Below are positions 52,777 to 63,453 of a stretch of DNA of 64,000 nt, piece by piece. The notes beneath the pieces were generated by a model. The model had not been told where the DNA came from. It was given only the letters and a program-made list of their open reading frames with translations, and ran no database searches. Origin of the DNA: Extibacter muris (GTDB lineage: Bacteria > Bacillota > Clostridia > Lachnospirales > Lachnospiraceae); NCBI RefSeq assembly GCF_004345005.1, contig NZ_SMMX01000002.1, forward strand, positions 62,001 to 126,000, given 5' to 3'. The position numbers and the translations under genes are program-made. Position 1 is the stretch's first letter; each line of letters begins with the position of its first letter.

Positions 52777-53821
52777 CTTCAGATTCAGGTTTTTTCATAA
52801 TCTGTATATCAAAAGGGTTCACCTGTATCCCTACTTCGGTCCCAACTTCAACCATGTCCGTGCTGTGCACGAGCCACTCGAAGTTGTTGGCCGTCACTTC
52901 CATCTCGTAATGTACCCCCTTGAAGATAAGGTGGGTCACTACCCCTTCGATGATGCCATCTTCCGGCTTCACGAGGTCAATGTCCTCGGGGCGGATGACG
53001 GCATCCACAGGCCTGTTCCGGCCAAAGCCGACGTCAACACACGGAAAGCTGGCTCCAAGTATTTTCACAAGCTTGTCCTGGACCATCGTCGCGGGGAGTA
53101 TATTGCTTTCTCCGATGAAGTCAGCCACGAAGGCATTCTTCGGCTCATTATATATGTCCTCCGGCGTACCGATCTGCTGGATGTATCCCTGGTTCATGAC
53201 GACGATGGTATCGGACATGGTAAGCGCTTCCTCCTGGTCATGGGTGACATAGACGAATGTGATGCCGAGCTCATTTTTCAACCGGATGAGCTCATACTGC
53301 ATATCCTGGCGCAGCTTCAAGTCGAGCGCGCCAAGAGGCTCGTCGAGAAGGAGGACCTTCGGCTCATTTACAATGGCCCGGGCGATGGCAATCCGCTGCT
53401 GCTGGCCGCCGCTTAAGGAATCTGGCGTACGGTCCTCGAAGCCTTCCAGATTGACAAGCTTGAGGGCATAGCGGATCTTGTCATTGATATAAGACTTGGT
53501 CTTACCTTTGATTTTCAGTCCAAAAGCGATATTTTCTGCAATCGTCATATTTGTAAAGAGGGCATATTTCTGAAAGACCGTATTCAGCTGACGCTTGTTT
53601 GGCGCAAGGTCTGTAATATCTTTCCCGTCAAAGATTACCTTTCCTGTATCAGGAGTCTCGAATCCTCCGATAATCCTCAAAAGAGTAGTCTTACCACAGC
53701 CGCTCGGGCCGAGCAGCGTTAAAAATTCGTTTTCCCTTATATAAAGGTTCAAGTCATCGAGCACAAGATTATCCCCGAAAGATTTAGAGACATTTACAAT
53801 ATCGATTAATTTGTTAGACAT
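52748..53821 (-). CDS. potA: Spermidine/putrescine ABC transporter ATPase PotA
   Basis: A 357-residue ATPase driving polyamine uptake. Walker A is GPSGCGKTT, the signature [14 protein letters not shown], Walker [13 protein letters not shown] and the switch VTHDQEEAL. The C-terminal TOBE-like regulatory region starts at about 250 (RPEDIDL). AGGAGG lies 5 bases before the start. It is preceded by a cupin-XRE regulator, 22 bases upstream, in one transcript. Confidence 0.95.
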   Translation of the reverse strand: MSNKLIDIVNVSKSFGDNLVLDDLNLYIRENEFLTLLGPSGCGKTTLLRIIGGFETPDTGKVIFDGKDITDLAPNKRQLNTVFQKYALFTNMTIAENIAFGLKIKGKTKSYINDKIRYALKLVNLEGFEDRTPDSLSGGQQQRIAIARAIVNEPKVLLLDEPLGALDLKLRQDMQYELIRLKNELGITFVYVTHDQEEALTMSDTIVVMNQGYIQQIGTPEDIYNEPKNAFVADFIGESNILPATMVQDKLVKILGASFPCVDVGFGRNRPVDAVIRPEDIDLVKPEDGIIEGVVTHLIFKGVHYEMEVTANNFEWLVHSTDMVEVGTEVGIQVNPFDIQIMKKPESEDAEAVTIEE

Positions 53822-53843
53822 AGCTTCCTCCTGATTCGCATAT

Positions 53844-54383
53844 TTAAAAACTAGGCGGGGTACTCACCCATATGACGGCTGCCCCTGTCGTTTTATTTCC
53901 TTCTATATAGTGTTCAGAGTGGGGCGTAAAATAAAAGGCTTCGCCTTTCCTGGCACTGTATATCTTCTTGCCGATATGAATCTTGATGCTTCCCTTGAGC
54001 ACATAGCCGAACTCTTCCCCTTCATGGGGGACGTCAAGGCAAGTGGAGCCGCCCGGCTCAAGCGTCAGCCGGATCGGTTCCATCATATTCTTCTGAGCGT
54101 TCGGAATAATCCATTCCGTCTTGTTCTTAAGCCCTGTATCAATCTTCTCAAAGTAATCCTCATCGTGGAAGACGATCTGTTCCTCCGTTTCTTCGCTGAA
54201 AAAATCATTGATTGTCGTCCCCAGCACTTGCAGCAGGTCCACGAGCGTGGCGATGGAAGGTGAGGTGAGGTCTCTCTCGAGCTGTGAGATGAACCCTTTG
54301 GAAAGTTCGGCACGGTCCGCCAGCTCTTCCTGTGTCAGGTCCTTGGCGATACGCAGTTCCTTCAGTTTTTTTCCGATATCCAT
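53844..54383 (-). CDS. XRE-cupin transcriptional regulator of the pot operon
   Basis: A 179-residue regulator. Residues 5-60 form an XRE helix-turn-helix ([22 protein letters not shown] in one run, split as DNA-binding helices 2 and 3). Residues 105-175 form a cupin sensor ([30 protein letters not shown]). PuuR-type regulators with this build respond to polyamines or related amines. As the first gene of the potABCD run it should control polyamine uptake and its own level. GGAGG precedes the ATG. Confidence 0.92.
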   Translation of the reverse strand: MDIGKKLKELRIAKDLTQEELADRAELSKGFISQLERDLTSPSIATLVDLLQVLGTTINDFFSEETEEQIVFHDEDYFEKIDTGLKNKTEWIIPNAQKNMMEPIRLTLEPGGSTCLDVPHEGEEFGYVLKGSIKIHIGKKIYSARKGEAFYFTPHSEHYIEGNKTTGAAVIWVSTPPSF

Positions 54384-54463
54384 GAACGTCCTCCGTTAAT
54401 GTATGGTTGTAAAAGTAAAAATAAACATAAAGTTTAGTATTTCTTAACTGGCGTGCAAGATCT

Positions 54464-54491
54464 ATTATACTATATCCGTCAGAAAGTTCAA
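54464..54491 (-). promoter_or_regulatory. Promoter of the regulator-pot operon
   Basis: On the minus strand TTGAAC (54491-54486) and TATAAT (54469-54464) are 16 bases apart, about 80 bases upstream of the regulator start. The 218-base gap to aroC otherwise shows no recognisable element. Confidence 0.75.
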
Positions 54492-54601
54492 CATTTTTTG
54501 AGAAATTTCTTATCAAGCATATGCAAATATTACTGCAAGCGATGTGATTGAGGCATATGTGGGAGCAAGACAGGCTGAGGACGGGGAGGAGGGAGCCCAC
54601 T

Positions 54602-55711
54602 TTACTTCCCCCTATTGCAGTAGAAGCGCTCCAGCCATTCCATCCGTGCAGACATGTTGGCCATCAGCAGATCTGCCAGCGTGACCGCTACCATAGATTC
54701 AATGACTACGACCGCCCGGGGAACGATAACGGGATCATGACGGCCTGTGATGGTGATTTCAGTATTGCTGCCTGACCTGTCGACGGTTTCCTGTGGACGG
54801 GCGATGGAAGGGGTAGGTTTTACGGCCGCCCGCAGCAGGATAGTACTGCCGTCGCTCATGCCGCCGAGGATACCTCCCGAGTGGTTGGTTTTTTTCGTTA
54901 CCTGCCCGTCTGCGGCCTGGAAGGCGTCATTGTTCGTACTGCCCGTAGCAACGGCGGCACGAAAGCCATCGCCTATTTCTACACCTTTTACGGCGCCGAC
55001 GGACATGACTGCTTTGGCCAGGCCGGCGTCCAGCTTGTCAAAGACGGTCTCGCCAATGCCTGCGGGCATCCCTGTTACAGCACATTCGATGATGCCGCCG
55101 GAGGAATCCAGATTTTTGATGCACTGTTCCAGATATGCGGCCGCCTTGGCTGCATACTCGTTATTCGGCATATAGAGGTCATTTTCATGGATGCAGTCAT
55201 AATTATACGCAGAACGGGGTACAGTAATAGCACCGATTGCCGCCGTATAGGCCGTGACACGTATGCCGACAGAGGCGAGCAGGCGGGAAGCGACCGCACC
55301 GGCGGCCACCCTGCCGATCGTCTCTCGTCCGGAGGAACGTCCGCCTCCCCGGTAATCCCGGATACCATATTTGCAGTCAAATGTATAATCCGCATGTCCG
55401 GGACGGTAGCAGTCCTTTATCTTACCGTAGTCCCGGGAGCGCTGGTCCTGGTTCTTTATGAGGATCGAGATGGGCGTGCCGGTCGTCCTGCCCTCAAATA
55501 CGCCGGATAATATCTCTGCCTGATCGGATTCCTTCCGTGCAGTGGTATACCGGCTCTGGCCCGGCCTGCGGCGGTCCAGGTACTCCTGGATATCTGTATC
55601 GGTAAGCGGGAGCCCTGCCGGACAGCCGTCGACTACTACACCGACAGCCGGGCCGTGGGACTCTCCCCAGGTTGTGATTTTAAATAAGGTTCCGTATGTT
55701 GATCCTGCCAT
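54602..55711 (-). CDS. aroC: Chorismate synthase
   Basis: A 369-residue FMN-dependent enzyme that makes chorismate from EPSP, the last shared step of aromatic amino-acid synthesis. The family signature GESHGPAVG lies near the start, with RRPGQSRYTTARKE, GRSSGRETIGRVAAGA and the late DGSTILLRAAVKPTPS and STNNDAFQAAD segments. ATG 55711 follows AAAGGAGAC; the frame upstream to 55762 has no family similarity. No other aro genes are adjacent. It is divergent from the L,D-transpeptidase gene. Confidence 0.96.
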   Translation of the reverse strand: MAGSTYGTLFKITTWGESHGPAVGVVVDGCPAGLPLTDTDIQEYLDRRRPGQSRYTTARKESDQAEILSGVFEGRTTGTPISILIKNQDQRSRDYGKIKDCYRPGHADYTFDCKYGIRDYRGGGRSSGRETIGRVAAGAVASRLLASVGIRVTAYTAAIGAITVPRSAYNYDCIHENDLYMPNNEYAAKAAAYLEQCIKNLDSSGGIIECAVTGMPAGIGETVFDKLDAGLAKAVMSVGAVKGVEIGDGFRAAVATGSTNNDAFQAADGQVTKKTNHSGGILGGMSDGSTILLRAAVKPTPSIARPQETVDRSGSNTEITITGRHDPVIVPRAVVVIESMVAVTLADLLMANMSARMEWLERFYCNRGK

Positions 55712-55871
55712 GCTTTGTCTCCTTTGCTGTGTGATACATAATCCTATTATACCCGTAATCACTAAATCTTCAAGAATTCTTCAGCAATTTTTCACGAATT
55801 TGCACTGTACTTTTGACAGGCATCATATTATAATAGATGCGTGTGAATATTTTAATGAGGAGTAGACGACT

Positions 55872-57764
55872 ATGTCAGATATGCAGAAGAGACCAGAAGA
55901 TATCGACAGAGAATCCGAAGAAATCATAGAAGAGACTATGAAGGAGATTTTTGACGATATCAACAACTCGGACGAATTTAAAGAAATGGATGATAGTTAT
56001 GACGAATCCAAAGAGGCAGAAGAAGAATCTGGTCAGAAAGATAAAACAGAAGAGGAAAACGGCAGATCGGATAGTGAAGATACTGACACCTGTGGCATAT
56101 CTTCTGATGACAGTAATATTGAAGCAGCCGGACGAATAGACGGCGTGGAAGAATCTGGCAATATCGGAGTTCCCGATGAGGACGGTCCAGGCTTTGCTAT
56201 GGATGGAGATTACGCTGAGGATTCTGCCTTTGAGGAAGAAGAGTATGACTCCGAGGAAGATGATTTTGAATTCGAGGACGACGATTTTGAAACAGAGGAA
56301 GAAGATTACGAATCCGAGGACGATGACGGCGAGGAAGAGGAGACTGAGGCTGAAAAGGAGTTAAAGAGGCACAGGAGGAGAAAGAAGACAGGAGTCATCG
56401 CTGCCTCGATTCTTGGCGCGCTTATACTTATCTATCTCGGGTTCGCCTTATATTTCAACAGTCATTTTATGTTTTTTACAGAGATTAACGGACAGGACTT
56501 TTCGATGAAGAGTGTCAGCCAGGTGGAAGAGTATATGAAGAAGCAGGTTGCCGACTATGTACTTACGCTGGAAGAATCGGACGGAGGCACGGAGACGGTC
56601 AAAGGTTCAGACATTTCGCTGGAATATGTCCAAGGCAGGGAATTGAAGGAGCTTGTCAATAAACAGAAAAATCTTTTCTGGATAGAGTCGCTGTGGAAAC
56701 ACCCTGAGATTACTGCAGAAGTGGGCGTCAAATATGATGAGAATGCCCTGAAAAGCATAATAGAGAATTTGAATTGCCTGAAGCCGGAGAACCAGACAGC
56801 GTCTGTGGACGCGCATCCGGAGTTCAAGGATACGGAATTTGTCATCGTGCCGGAAGTGATCGGTACGCAGATTGATACGGAGAAATTCAATGAGGCTGTG
56901 GCTGCTGCGATCAACGGATTTGCGTCAACGGTGAACCTGTCGGATGCCGGATGCTATATCAGGCCCAGATTCGTCTCTGATTCCAAAGAAGTGATCGCGG
57001 CTAAGGACGCTATGAACAGCTACCTTGGCACAAGCGTTACTTATGATTTCAGCCCAAGCACAGAAGTCGTGGATGCCTCGGTAATCTCCCAGTGGGTGAA
57101 GGCAGACGGCGACATGAACGTGACCTTCGACGAAGAGGCGGTGAAAGCTTATATCCAGACGCTGGCCGATAAGTATAATACGAAAGGCAAGACGAGGACA
57201 TTTACCACGGCGAGTGGCAACAGCGTCACCGTGGAAGGCGGAAGCTATGGCTGGAGGATTGACCAGGAGGCAGAATATAACGCGCTGACCGCGAACATCA
57301 AGAACGGAGAGACGGTGACGAGAGAGCCCGAGTATTCGAGCCGCGCAGCGAGCCATGATACGAATGACTTCGGTAACACGTATGCCGAAGTCGACCTTAC
57401 GAACCAGCAGATGTATTTTATCCAGAACGGGCAGGTCGTTCTTCAGAGCGGAATCGTAACCGGGAATCCGAACAAAGGGCACGCGACCCCGCAGGGAACG
57501 TATTCGCTGGCTTACAAGGCGCTTGACCAGGTGCTCAGGGGAAAGAAGCTTCCGGACGGGACATATGAGTACGAATCCCCGGTCAAGTTCTGGATGCCGT
57601 TCAACGGGGGCATCGGATTCCATGATGCTACATGGCAGCCGACATTCGGAGGAGCCAGATACCAGACGAACGGCTCGCATGGCTGCGTGAACATGCCTTA
57701 TGACAAAGCGTCTCAGCTGTACGATCTGATATCAGCCGGAACGCCGGTTATTCTGCATTACTGA
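55872..57764 (+). CDS. L,D-transpeptidase (YkuD) with long acidic cytoplasmic region
   Basis: A 630-residue cell-wall enzyme. Residues 1-160 are extremely rich in Glu and Asp and lie on the cytoplasmic side. A basic stretch (RHRRRKKTG) and one membrane span (about 172-193) follow. The outer part holds peptidoglycan-binding-like YoeB/PG_binding_4 modules (about 200-480) and the YkuD catalytic domain (about 500-630), with VTGNPNKGHATPQGTY and the active site GSHGCVNMP, His603 and Cys605. It should make 3-3 cross-links or attach proteins to peptidoglycan. TATAAT at 55829-55834 may be its -10 box. tgt follows in the same direction. Confidence 0.92.
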   Translation: MSDMQKRPEDIDRESEEIIEETMKEIFDDINNSDEFKEMDDSYDESKEAEEESGQKDKTEEENGRSDSEDTDTCGISSDDSNIEAAGRIDGVEESGNIGVPDEDGPGFAMDGDYAEDSAFEEEEYDSEEDDFEFEDDDFETEEEDYESEDDDGEEEETEAEKELKRHRRRKKTGVIAASILGALILIYLGFALYFNSHFMFFTEINGQDFSMKSVSQVEEYMKKQVADYVLTLEESDGGTETVKGSDISLEYVQGRELKELVNKQKNLFWIESLWKHPEITAEVGVKYDENALKSIIENLNCLKPENQTASVDAHPEFKDTEFVIVPEVIGTQIDTEKFNEAVAAAINGFASTVNLSDAGCYIRPRFVSDSKEVIAAKDAMNSYLGTSVTYDFSPSTEVVDASVISQWVKADGDMNVTFDEEAVKAYIQTLADKYNTKGKTRTFTTASGNSVTVEGGSYGWRIDQEAEYNALTANIKNGETVTREPEYSSRAASHDTNDFGNTYAEVDLTNQQMYFIQNGQVVLQSGIVTGNPNKGHATPQGTYSLAYKALDQVLRGKKLPDGTYEYESPVKFWMPFNGGIGFHDATWQPTFGGARYQTNGSHGCVNMPYDKASQLYDLISAGTPVILHY

Positions 57765-57791
57765 TAATTATAAAAACAAGAGGTAGAGATC

Positions 57792-58925
57792 ATGTATAAA
57801 GTGTTGGCACGAGATGGTCTTGCCAAAAGAGGAAGGCTGCAGACAGTACACGGGGTCATCGAGACCCCTGTATTTATGAATGTAGGGACCGCTGCGGCGA
57901 TTAAGGGCGCGGTTTCTACAGATGATCTGCAGGGAATAAAGACACAGGTGGAGCTTTCCAATACATATCATCTGCATGTGCGTCCTGGTGACGATGTGGT
58001 GAAAAAACTTGGCGGGCTCCATAAATTTATGGTCTGGGACAAGCCGATTCTTACCGATTCGGGCGGGTTCCAGGTCTTTTCTCTGGCAGGGCTTAGAAGA
58101 ATCAAAGAAGAAGGCGTGTATTTCAATTCCCATATTGACGGCAGGAAGATATTCATGGGGCCGGAAGAGAGCATGCAGATACAGTCCAATCTGGCTTCTA
58201 CCATCGCCATGGCATTTGACGAATGTCCGTCCAGCGTGGCAGACCGGCCTTATATGGAAAAGTCTGTGGAGCGCACGACAAGGTGGCTCGGAAGGTGCAA
58301 AGAGGAGATGCGGCGCCTGAACGGCCTGAAGGATACTATCAATCCGCGGCAGATGCTCTTTGGCATCAACCAGGGCGGAATCTATGAGGATATCCGCATA
58401 CGGCACGCAAAAGAGATTGCGGCTATGGATTTGGACGGTTATGCGATAGGTGGCCTGGCGGTGGGAGAGTCTCATGAGGATATGTACCGCATACTGGATG
58501 CCGTCGTACCGCATCTGCCTGCTGACAGGCCGACCTACCTGATGGGAGTCGGGACACCGGCAAATATATTGGAGGCAGTAGACAGAGGGGTTGATTTCTT
58601 CGACTGCGTGTATCCGAGCAGAAACGGCCGGCACGGCCATGTGTATACGAACCACGGCAAGCTTAACCTGTTCAATGCCAGATACGAGCTGGACGGCAGG
58701 CCGATAGAGGAAGGCTGTGGCTGTCCTGCGTGCAGGACCTATACTCGGGCATATATCAGACATCTGCTGAAAGCAAAAGAAATGCTTGGGATGAGGCTCT
58801 GTGTCCTGCACAATCTCTATTTTTACAATACGATGATGGAAGAGATCAGAGAGGCGGTCGAAAGGGGCTGCTACATGGAGTATAAGGCAGAAAAACTTGC
58901 ACGCATGACAGGATGTGAAGTATAA
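57792..58925 (+). CDS. tgt: Queuine/preQ1 tRNA-ribosyltransferase
   Basis: A 377-residue enzyme that exchanges guanine 34 for preQ1 in tRNAs with GUN anticodons. TDSGGFQVFSL (near 88-98), GGLAVGES, the nucleophile region FFDCVYPSRNGRHG (near 272-285) and the zinc site CGCPACRTYTRAY with the later LHNLYFY histidine are all present. The bacterial length is normal. GAGGTAGAG precedes the start. No queA lies in the window; yajC follows, as in many bacteria. Confidence 0.97.
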   Translation: MYKVLARDGLAKRGRLQTVHGVIETPVFMNVGTAAAIKGAVSTDDLQGIKTQVELSNTYHLHVRPGDDVVKKLGGLHKFMVWDKPILTDSGGFQVFSLAGLRRIKEEGVYFNSHIDGRKIFMGPEESMQIQSNLASTIAMAFDECPSSVADRPYMEKSVERTTRWLGRCKEEMRRLNGLKDTINPRQMLFGINQGGIYEDIRIRHAKEIAAMDLDGYAIGGLAVGESHEDMYRILDAVVPHLPADRPTYLMGVGTPANILEAVDRGVDFFDCVYPSRNGRHGHVYTNHGKLNLFNARYELDGRPIEEGCGCPACRTYTRAYIRHLLKAKEMLGMRLCVLHNLYFYNTMMEEIREAVERGCYMEYKAEKLARMTGCEV

Positions 58926-58951
58926 AATTTCCATGAAATATGGAAAAGCAC

Positions 58952-58980
58952 TTGATGAAAAAAGCATTTTTGTGTATGAT
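58952..58980 (+). promoter_or_regulatory. Promoter of yajC
   Basis: TTGATG at 58952-58957 and TATGAT at 58975-58980 are separated by 17 bases, 36 bases before the yajC start. Confidence 0.6.
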
Positions 58981-59016
58981 AGCAATAGTGTTTAAAGATA
59001 TTAGGAGGAATAAGAT

Positions 59017-59319
59017 ATGTACGCATTAGCAGCACAGTCCGGGAGTAACTGGATGTTACTCATCTTAGTATATGTATTGATATTCGGAGGCTTCTGGTTT
59101 GTATTCATGAGACCGCAGAAAAAGGAGCAGAAGAGACTGCAGGCTATGATTGCAGATATGGCAGTGGGAGATACAGTACTTACGACCAGTGGATTTTACG
59201 GCGTAATCATTGATATTACTGATGATGACGTAATCGTAGAGTTCGGCAGCAACAAGAACTGCCGCATCCCTATGCAGAAGGCGGCAATCGCTCAGGTTGA
59301 AAAAGCAAGCGCAGAATAA
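59017..59319 (+). CDS. yajC: Preprotein translocase subunit YajC
   Basis: A 100-residue membrane protein: one N-terminal span (WMLLILVYVLIFGGFWFVF, about 11-29), then the hallmark MRPQKKEQKRLQ and a soluble domain with GDTVLTTSGFYG. YajC joins SecDF to help protein export. AGGAGG lies 8 bases before the ATG. secD and secF, often next, are not here; a terminator follows. Confidence 0.95.
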   Translation: MYALAAQSGSNWMLLILVYVLIFGGFWFVFMRPQKKEQKRLQAMIADMAVGDTVLTTSGFYGVIIDITDDDVIVEFGSNKNCRIPMQKAAIAQVEKASAE

Positions 59320-59330
59320 GTACAGAAGAT

Positions 59331-59362
59331 GAGAGGAATCCTTTAAGGGGTTCTTCTTTTTA
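59331..59362 (+). terminator. Terminator after yajC
   Basis: GAGGAATCC at 59333-59341 can pair with GGGTTCTTC at 59348-59356 using G-T pairs, followed by TTTTTAT. Confidence 0.7.
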
Positions 59363-59437
59363 TGTTTGACAAGGTGTACATGCGAAGCAGGTTATATTTT
59401 GGAGGAAAACTGGAATACTTAAGGATAGAAAGCATCG

Positions 59438-59466
59438 TTGACAAATGCCGGAATACAGATTATGGT
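59438..59466 (+). promoter_or_regulatory. Probable promoter of glgP
   Basis: TTGACA at 59438-59443 with TATGGT at 59461-59466, 17-base spacer, 78 bases before the start. Confidence 0.55.
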
Positions 59467-59543
59467 AATATATGGTTATTGGACTGCTTACGTTCAATTG
59501 CCATATGCTACCGATGCAATTTGATTGAATGAAGGAGACGGTT

Positions 59544-61808
59544 ATGGAATTAAGCAGACTGGAAACAATAGTTAAGGAAAAATATGGCAGGGAGATGAGA
59601 GATCTGAGCGATGCAGAAGTCTATTATGCTCTGCTTGCATTTACAAAAGATATGTTGAAAGATACGCCGGACAATAAAGGCAGTAAGAAGTTATATTATA
59701 TTTCGGCAGAATTTCTCATAGGGAAGCTTCTGTCTAACAACCTGATCAACCTGGGCATCTATGACGATGTGGCAGAGCTGCTTGCAAAAAACGGCAAGGA
59801 TATTGCGAAGATTGAAGAGGTTGAGCCGGAACCTTCTCTCGGCAACGGAGGGCTCGGGAGGCTTGCGGCCTGTTTTCTGGATTCCGTGGCTACGCTTGGA
59901 CTGGAAGGTGACGGTATCGGGCTCAATTACCATCTTGGACTGTTCCGCCAGGTATTTGAGGGCCATAAGCAGAAGGAGCTTCCGAATCCGTGGATAGGGG
60001 AGGAGAGCTGGCTTACGGACACGGGATTGAGCTTCCAGGTGCCTTTCAGGGATTTCACGCTTACTTCCCGCCTGTATGACATGGATGTATCAGGATATGG
60101 AAACGGCAAGAACAAGCTGCACCTATTTGATGTGGATGGTGTGGACGAACATATCGTCGGGGAGGGCATCTCTTTCGATAAGGATGATATCCGCCGCAAC
60201 CTTACGCTGTTCCTCTACCCGGACGACAGCGACAAGGCAGGTAATCTGCTCAGGATTTACCAGCAGTATTTCATGGTGTCTTGCGGTGCCCAGCTCATTT
60301 TAAAAGAATGCGAAGATAATGGTTACGAGCTTCGCAGGCTGCATGAGCATGTTGCGATACAGATCAACGACACCCATCCGTCCATGGTCATACCTGAGCT
60401 GATCCGCCTGCTCGTACAGAAGAATATCGATTTCAACGAGGCGGTTGAGATTGTGCAGAAGACATGTGCTTACACGAACCACACGATTCTGGCGGAGGCG
60501 CTGGAAACGTGGCCGCTGGAGTATCTTGAGCAGGTCGCGCCTCAGATCGTACCTGTCATTCAAGAGCTGGATCTGCGGATCAAAGGGAAATATGCGGATG
60601 AGAAAGTGCATATCATCGACAGGCAGAACCGGGTGCATATGGCTCATATGGATATCCACTACGGGCACAGCGTCAACGGTGTTGCTGCACTCCATACCGA
60701 CATACTTAAACATACAGAGCTGAAGCCGTTCTATGATATCTATCCGGAGCGGTTCAACAATAAGACGAACGGGATTACATTCCGACGCTGGCTCCTCCAC
60801 TGCAACAAAGAGCTTGTCCGGTGGATCAGCGGCTATGTGGAAGAAGATTTCCGAAGAGATGCCAACAAGCTGGAGAAGCTGATGCGCCATATCGAGAGCG
60901 ACATCGCACTGGAGAAGCTCCTCGATGTGAAGCATGAGAAGAAGGTGCAGCTTGCCCGTTATCTGGAAGAATCGCAGGGAATCAAGCTGAATCCGGACTC
61001 TATCTTCGATATCCAGGTGAAACGGCTTCACGAGTATAAGCGGCAGCAGATGAACGCGCTGTTTGTCATCTATAAGTATCTGGAGATAAAAGCAGGAAAG
61101 ATACCGTCCACGCCGATTACGGTAATCTTTGGGGCTAAGGCGGCTCCGGCGTATAAGATAGCAAAAGATATCATCCACCTTATCCTCTGCCTGCAGGAGC
61201 TGGTCGACAATGACCCTGATGTGTCGCCGTATCTCCAGGTAGTGATGGTGGAGAATTACAATGTTACGATGGCGGAGCATCTCATACCGGCCTGCGACAT
61301 ATCAGAACAGATATCGCTGGCGTCCAAGGAGGCTTCCGGCACCGGAAATATGAAGTTCATGTTGAACGGGGCAGTCACCCTCGGTACGGAAGACGGGGCG
61401 AATGTAGAGATACACGAACTGGTAGGGGACGACAGCATCTATATCTTCGGGCAGTCCAGCGCCCAGGTAATCGAGCATTATGCAAAAGGAGACTACCGCG
61501 CCGTGGACTACTATATCAATGACGAACAGATACGCTCCCTCATCAATTTCATCATCAGCCCTGAGATGATGAAGATAGGAGATCCGTATCACCTGCTGCA
61601 GATACACGCAGAACTGATCTATAAGGACTGGTTCATGACACTGCTGGATCTGAAAGAATATATAGCGGCCAGGAACCGGGCATATGAAGATTATGCAGAC
61701 CGCAAGGCATGGAGCAGGAAAATGCTCACAAATATTGCAAAAGCAGGTTATTTTTCAACAGACAGAACAATTGCAGAATATAATAAAGATATCTGGCATC
61801 TTCAATAA
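59544..61808 (+). CDS. glgP: Glycogen/starch/alpha-glucan phosphorylase
   Basis: A 754-residue pyridoxal-phosphate enzyme that releases glucose 1-phosphate from glycogen or maltodextrin. The N-terminal [21 protein letters not shown] in two parts, the middle [15 protein letters not shown], and the cofactor lysine in [14 protein letters not shown] are all family blocks; TEDGANVEI follows. ATG 59544 sits behind AAGGAGACGG. It is a single-gene unit with its own promoter, ending at a palindromic repeat. Other glycogen genes are not in the window, though a degenerate GH13-like gene lies at 31948. Confidence 0.96.
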   Translation: MELSRLETIVKEKYGREMRDLSDAEVYYALLAFTKDMLKDTPDNKGSKKLYYISAEFLIGKLLSNNLINLGIYDDVAELLAKNGKDIAKIEEVEPEPSLGNGGLGRLAACFLDSVATLGLEGDGIGLNYHLGLFRQVFEGHKQKELPNPWIGEESWLTDTGLSFQVPFRDFTLTSRLYDMDVSGYGNGKNKLHLFDVDGVDEHIVGEGISFDKDDIRRNLTLFLYPDDSDKAGNLLRIYQQYFMVSCGAQLILKECEDNGYELRRLHEHVAIQINDTHPSMVIPELIRLLVQKNIDFNEAVEIVQKTCAYTNHTILAEALETWPLEYLEQVAPQIVPVIQELDLRIKGKYADEKVHIIDRQNRVHMAHMDIHYGHSVNGVAALHTDILKHTELKPFYDIYPERFNNKTNGITFRRWLLHCNKELVRWISGYVEEDFRRDANKLEKLMRHIESDIALEKLLDVKHEKKVQLARYLEESQGIKLNPDSIFDIQVKRLHEYKRQQMNALFVIYKYLEIKAGKIPSTPITVIFGAKAAPAYKIAKDIIHLILCLQELVDNDPDVSPYLQVVMVENYNVTMAEHLIPACDISEQISLASKEASGTGNMKFMLNGAVTLGTEDGANVEIHELVGDDSIYIFGQSSAQVIEHYAKGDYRAVDYYINDEQIRSLINFIISPEMMKIGDPYHLLQIHAELIYKDWFMTLLDLKEYIAARNRAYEDYADRKAWSRKMLTNIAKAGYFSTDRTIAEYNKDIWHLQ

Positions 61809-61809
61809 T

Positions 61810-61858
61810 TTTGAAAGGGGTCAGCCCCCTGCAGCTGCAGGGGCTGACCCCTTTCAAA
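61810..61858. repeat. REP-like GGGGTCAGCCCC palindrome, copy 2
   Basis: A nearly perfect 49-base palindrome: TTTGAAAGGGGTCAGCCCC and CTGCAG on the left are mirrored by CTGCAG and GGGGCTGACCCCTTTCAAA on the right, with one extra C on the left. It shares the GGGGTCAG..CCCC core with 39230-39271. Lying 2 bases after glgP and just before the convergent MgtC-family stop, it can also act as a shared terminator. Confidence 0.75.
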
Positions 61859-61866
61859 TTATATAT

Positions 61867-62532
61867 CTATTGACTTGATTTGTGGATTTTTTTTAACAGT
61901 GTGAATATTTCATTTATATCGTAAGATTCGGGGAATTTTACATACAGCTTGATTTCCAGTGTCGTACCGTCTATCCGTTTGGCATTGATGTTGGATATCT
62001 TTATCTTGCTGGATGAGAAGATGCCGCCCAGCAGATCTTTTATCTCTTCTTTTGAATCGACCTGTATCGTAATCTGCTCCATGATGGCGTTCCTGCCGTA
62101 CAGGAACCTTGTGTGGAACAGAAACTGAAGGAATACGATAAACAGGGAAGAAGCGATGCTCAATGCGTACATCCCCGCGCCGAATGCCATGCCGATGCCC
62201 ACGGTAGCCCATATGCCGGCGGCAGTCGTTATGCCTACCACATTCATCTTCCGGTTGAATATGACGCCTGCGCCGAGGAACCCTACTGCGGTGACGACAC
62301 CGGCGGCGATACGAGACGGGTCAAGACCGATATGCTCTCTGGCCAGGATGTCATAAAAACCATATTTTGACAGGACCATCATGAGCGATGAGGCGAGGGC
62401 CACGATGGCGTGCGTCCGGATGCCGGCGGACTTCATGTGGCTTTCGCGTTCATAGCCGATAACCGCGCCGCAGGCGGCAGCTCCAAGCACACGTAGAAAA
62501 TATTCCAATTGCATAAGAACGGCGGCTGACAT
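61867..62532 (-). CDS. MgtC/SapB-family membrane protein
   Basis: A 221-residue protein of the MgtC family. The N-terminal membrane part has four to five spans with GAVIGYERESHMKSAGIRTHAIVAL in two runs and VGFLGAGVIF, the defining MgtC segments. The C-terminal 70 or so residues form an ACT-like soluble domain (ITIQVDSKEEIKDLLGGIF). Relatives are linked to magnesium homeostasis or control of the F-type ATPase. ATG 62532 lies 7 bases after GGAGG; an ATG two codons earlier touches that site. Confidence 0.9.
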   Translation of the reverse strand: MSAAVLMQLEYFLRVLGAAACGAVIGYERESHMKSAGIRTHAIVALASSLMMVLSKYGFYDILAREHIGLDPSRIAAGVVTAVGFLGAGVIFNRKMNVVGITTAAGIWATVGIGMAFGAGMYALSIASSLFIVFLQFLFHTRFLYGRNAIMEQITIQVDSKEEIKDLLGGIFSSSKIKISNINAKRIDGTTLEIKLYVKFPESYDINEIFTLLKKIHKSSQ

Positions 62533-62664
62533 ATCCATACCTCCTTTTCCTATATATAAGTATATATGATGCACCGGGAAAAAACCATACAATTGTCAGG
62601 AAAGACTGGTTTATCAAGGGACAGAATGATATGATATAGGAAGGAAAAGAAAGGGGATGTGCAC

Positions 62665-63453
62665 ATGATCAACTATTCAGAGGACAAGGACAGACAATAT
62701 CATATACAGGTTGCCAAAGGGGAAGTTGGCAGGTATGTAATCCTTCCGGGCGACCCAAAGAGGTGTGAAAAGATTGCCGCACATTTTGAAGATGCCAGGC
62801 TGGTTGCCGACAGCAGGGAATATGTCACATATACAGGCTGTCTGGACGGTGAGAAAGTTAGCGTGACTTCCACCGGTATCGGAGGGCCGTCTGCGGCGAT
62901 TGCCATGGAAGAGCTCGTCAGGACAGGCGCGGATACTTTCATCCGTGTCGGTACGAGCGGAGGGATGGCAGAAGAAGTTGAAAGCGGGGATATCGTGATT
63001 GCGACAGGAGCCATACGTATGGAAGGCACGAGCAAAGAGTATGCGCCCATAGAGTATCCGGCCGTTGCGGATATCGCTGTTGTCAATGCCCTGATGGAGG
63101 CCGCCGCCAATCTGGATTTCAACTATCATACGGGGGTGGTGCAGTGCAAGGATTCCTTCTACGGGCAGCACTCGCCGGATACGAAGCCGGTCGGCTATGA
63201 GCTCATGGAGAAATGGAACGCATGGGTCAAATGTGGCTGCCTTGCCTCTGAGATGGAGTCGGCAGCGCTGTATATCGTCGGCAGCTGCCTGCGTGCCAGG
63301 GTCGGTTCTGTCATGCTCGTCATGGCGAACCAGGAGCGGGCCAGAAAAGGACTTCCGAACCCGGTAGTACACGATACGGAAGCGCCGATTCAGGCAGCAG
63401 TTGAAGCAATCCGTATTCTGATAAAAAAGGACAGACTAAAGAAGGAGAAATAA
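62665..63453 (+). CDS. udp: Uridine phosphorylase
   Basis: A 262-residue nucleoside phosphorylase that splits uridine to uracil and ribose 1-phosphate. The phosphate-binding GDPKR near residue 30, [11 protein letters not shown], the substrate segment [11 protein letters not shown] and the EMESAAL motif match the Udp branch of the PNP/UDP family. ATG 62665 follows AAAGGGG; a GTG at 62659 is also in frame. It is alone between the MgtC-family gene (divergent) and an insertion sequence. Confidence 0.92.
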   Translation: MINYSEDKDRQYHIQVAKGEVGRYVILPGDPKRCEKIAAHFEDARLVADSREYVTYTGCLDGEKVSVTSTGIGGPSAAIAMEELVRTGADTFIRVGTSGGMAEEVESGDIVIATGAIRMEGTSKEYAPIEYPAVADIAVVNALMEAAANLDFNYHTGVVQCKDSFYGQHSPDTKPVGYELMEKWNAWVKCGCLASEMESAALYIVGSCLRARVGSVMLVMANQERARKGLPNPVVHDTEAPIQAAVEAIRILIKKDRLKKEK

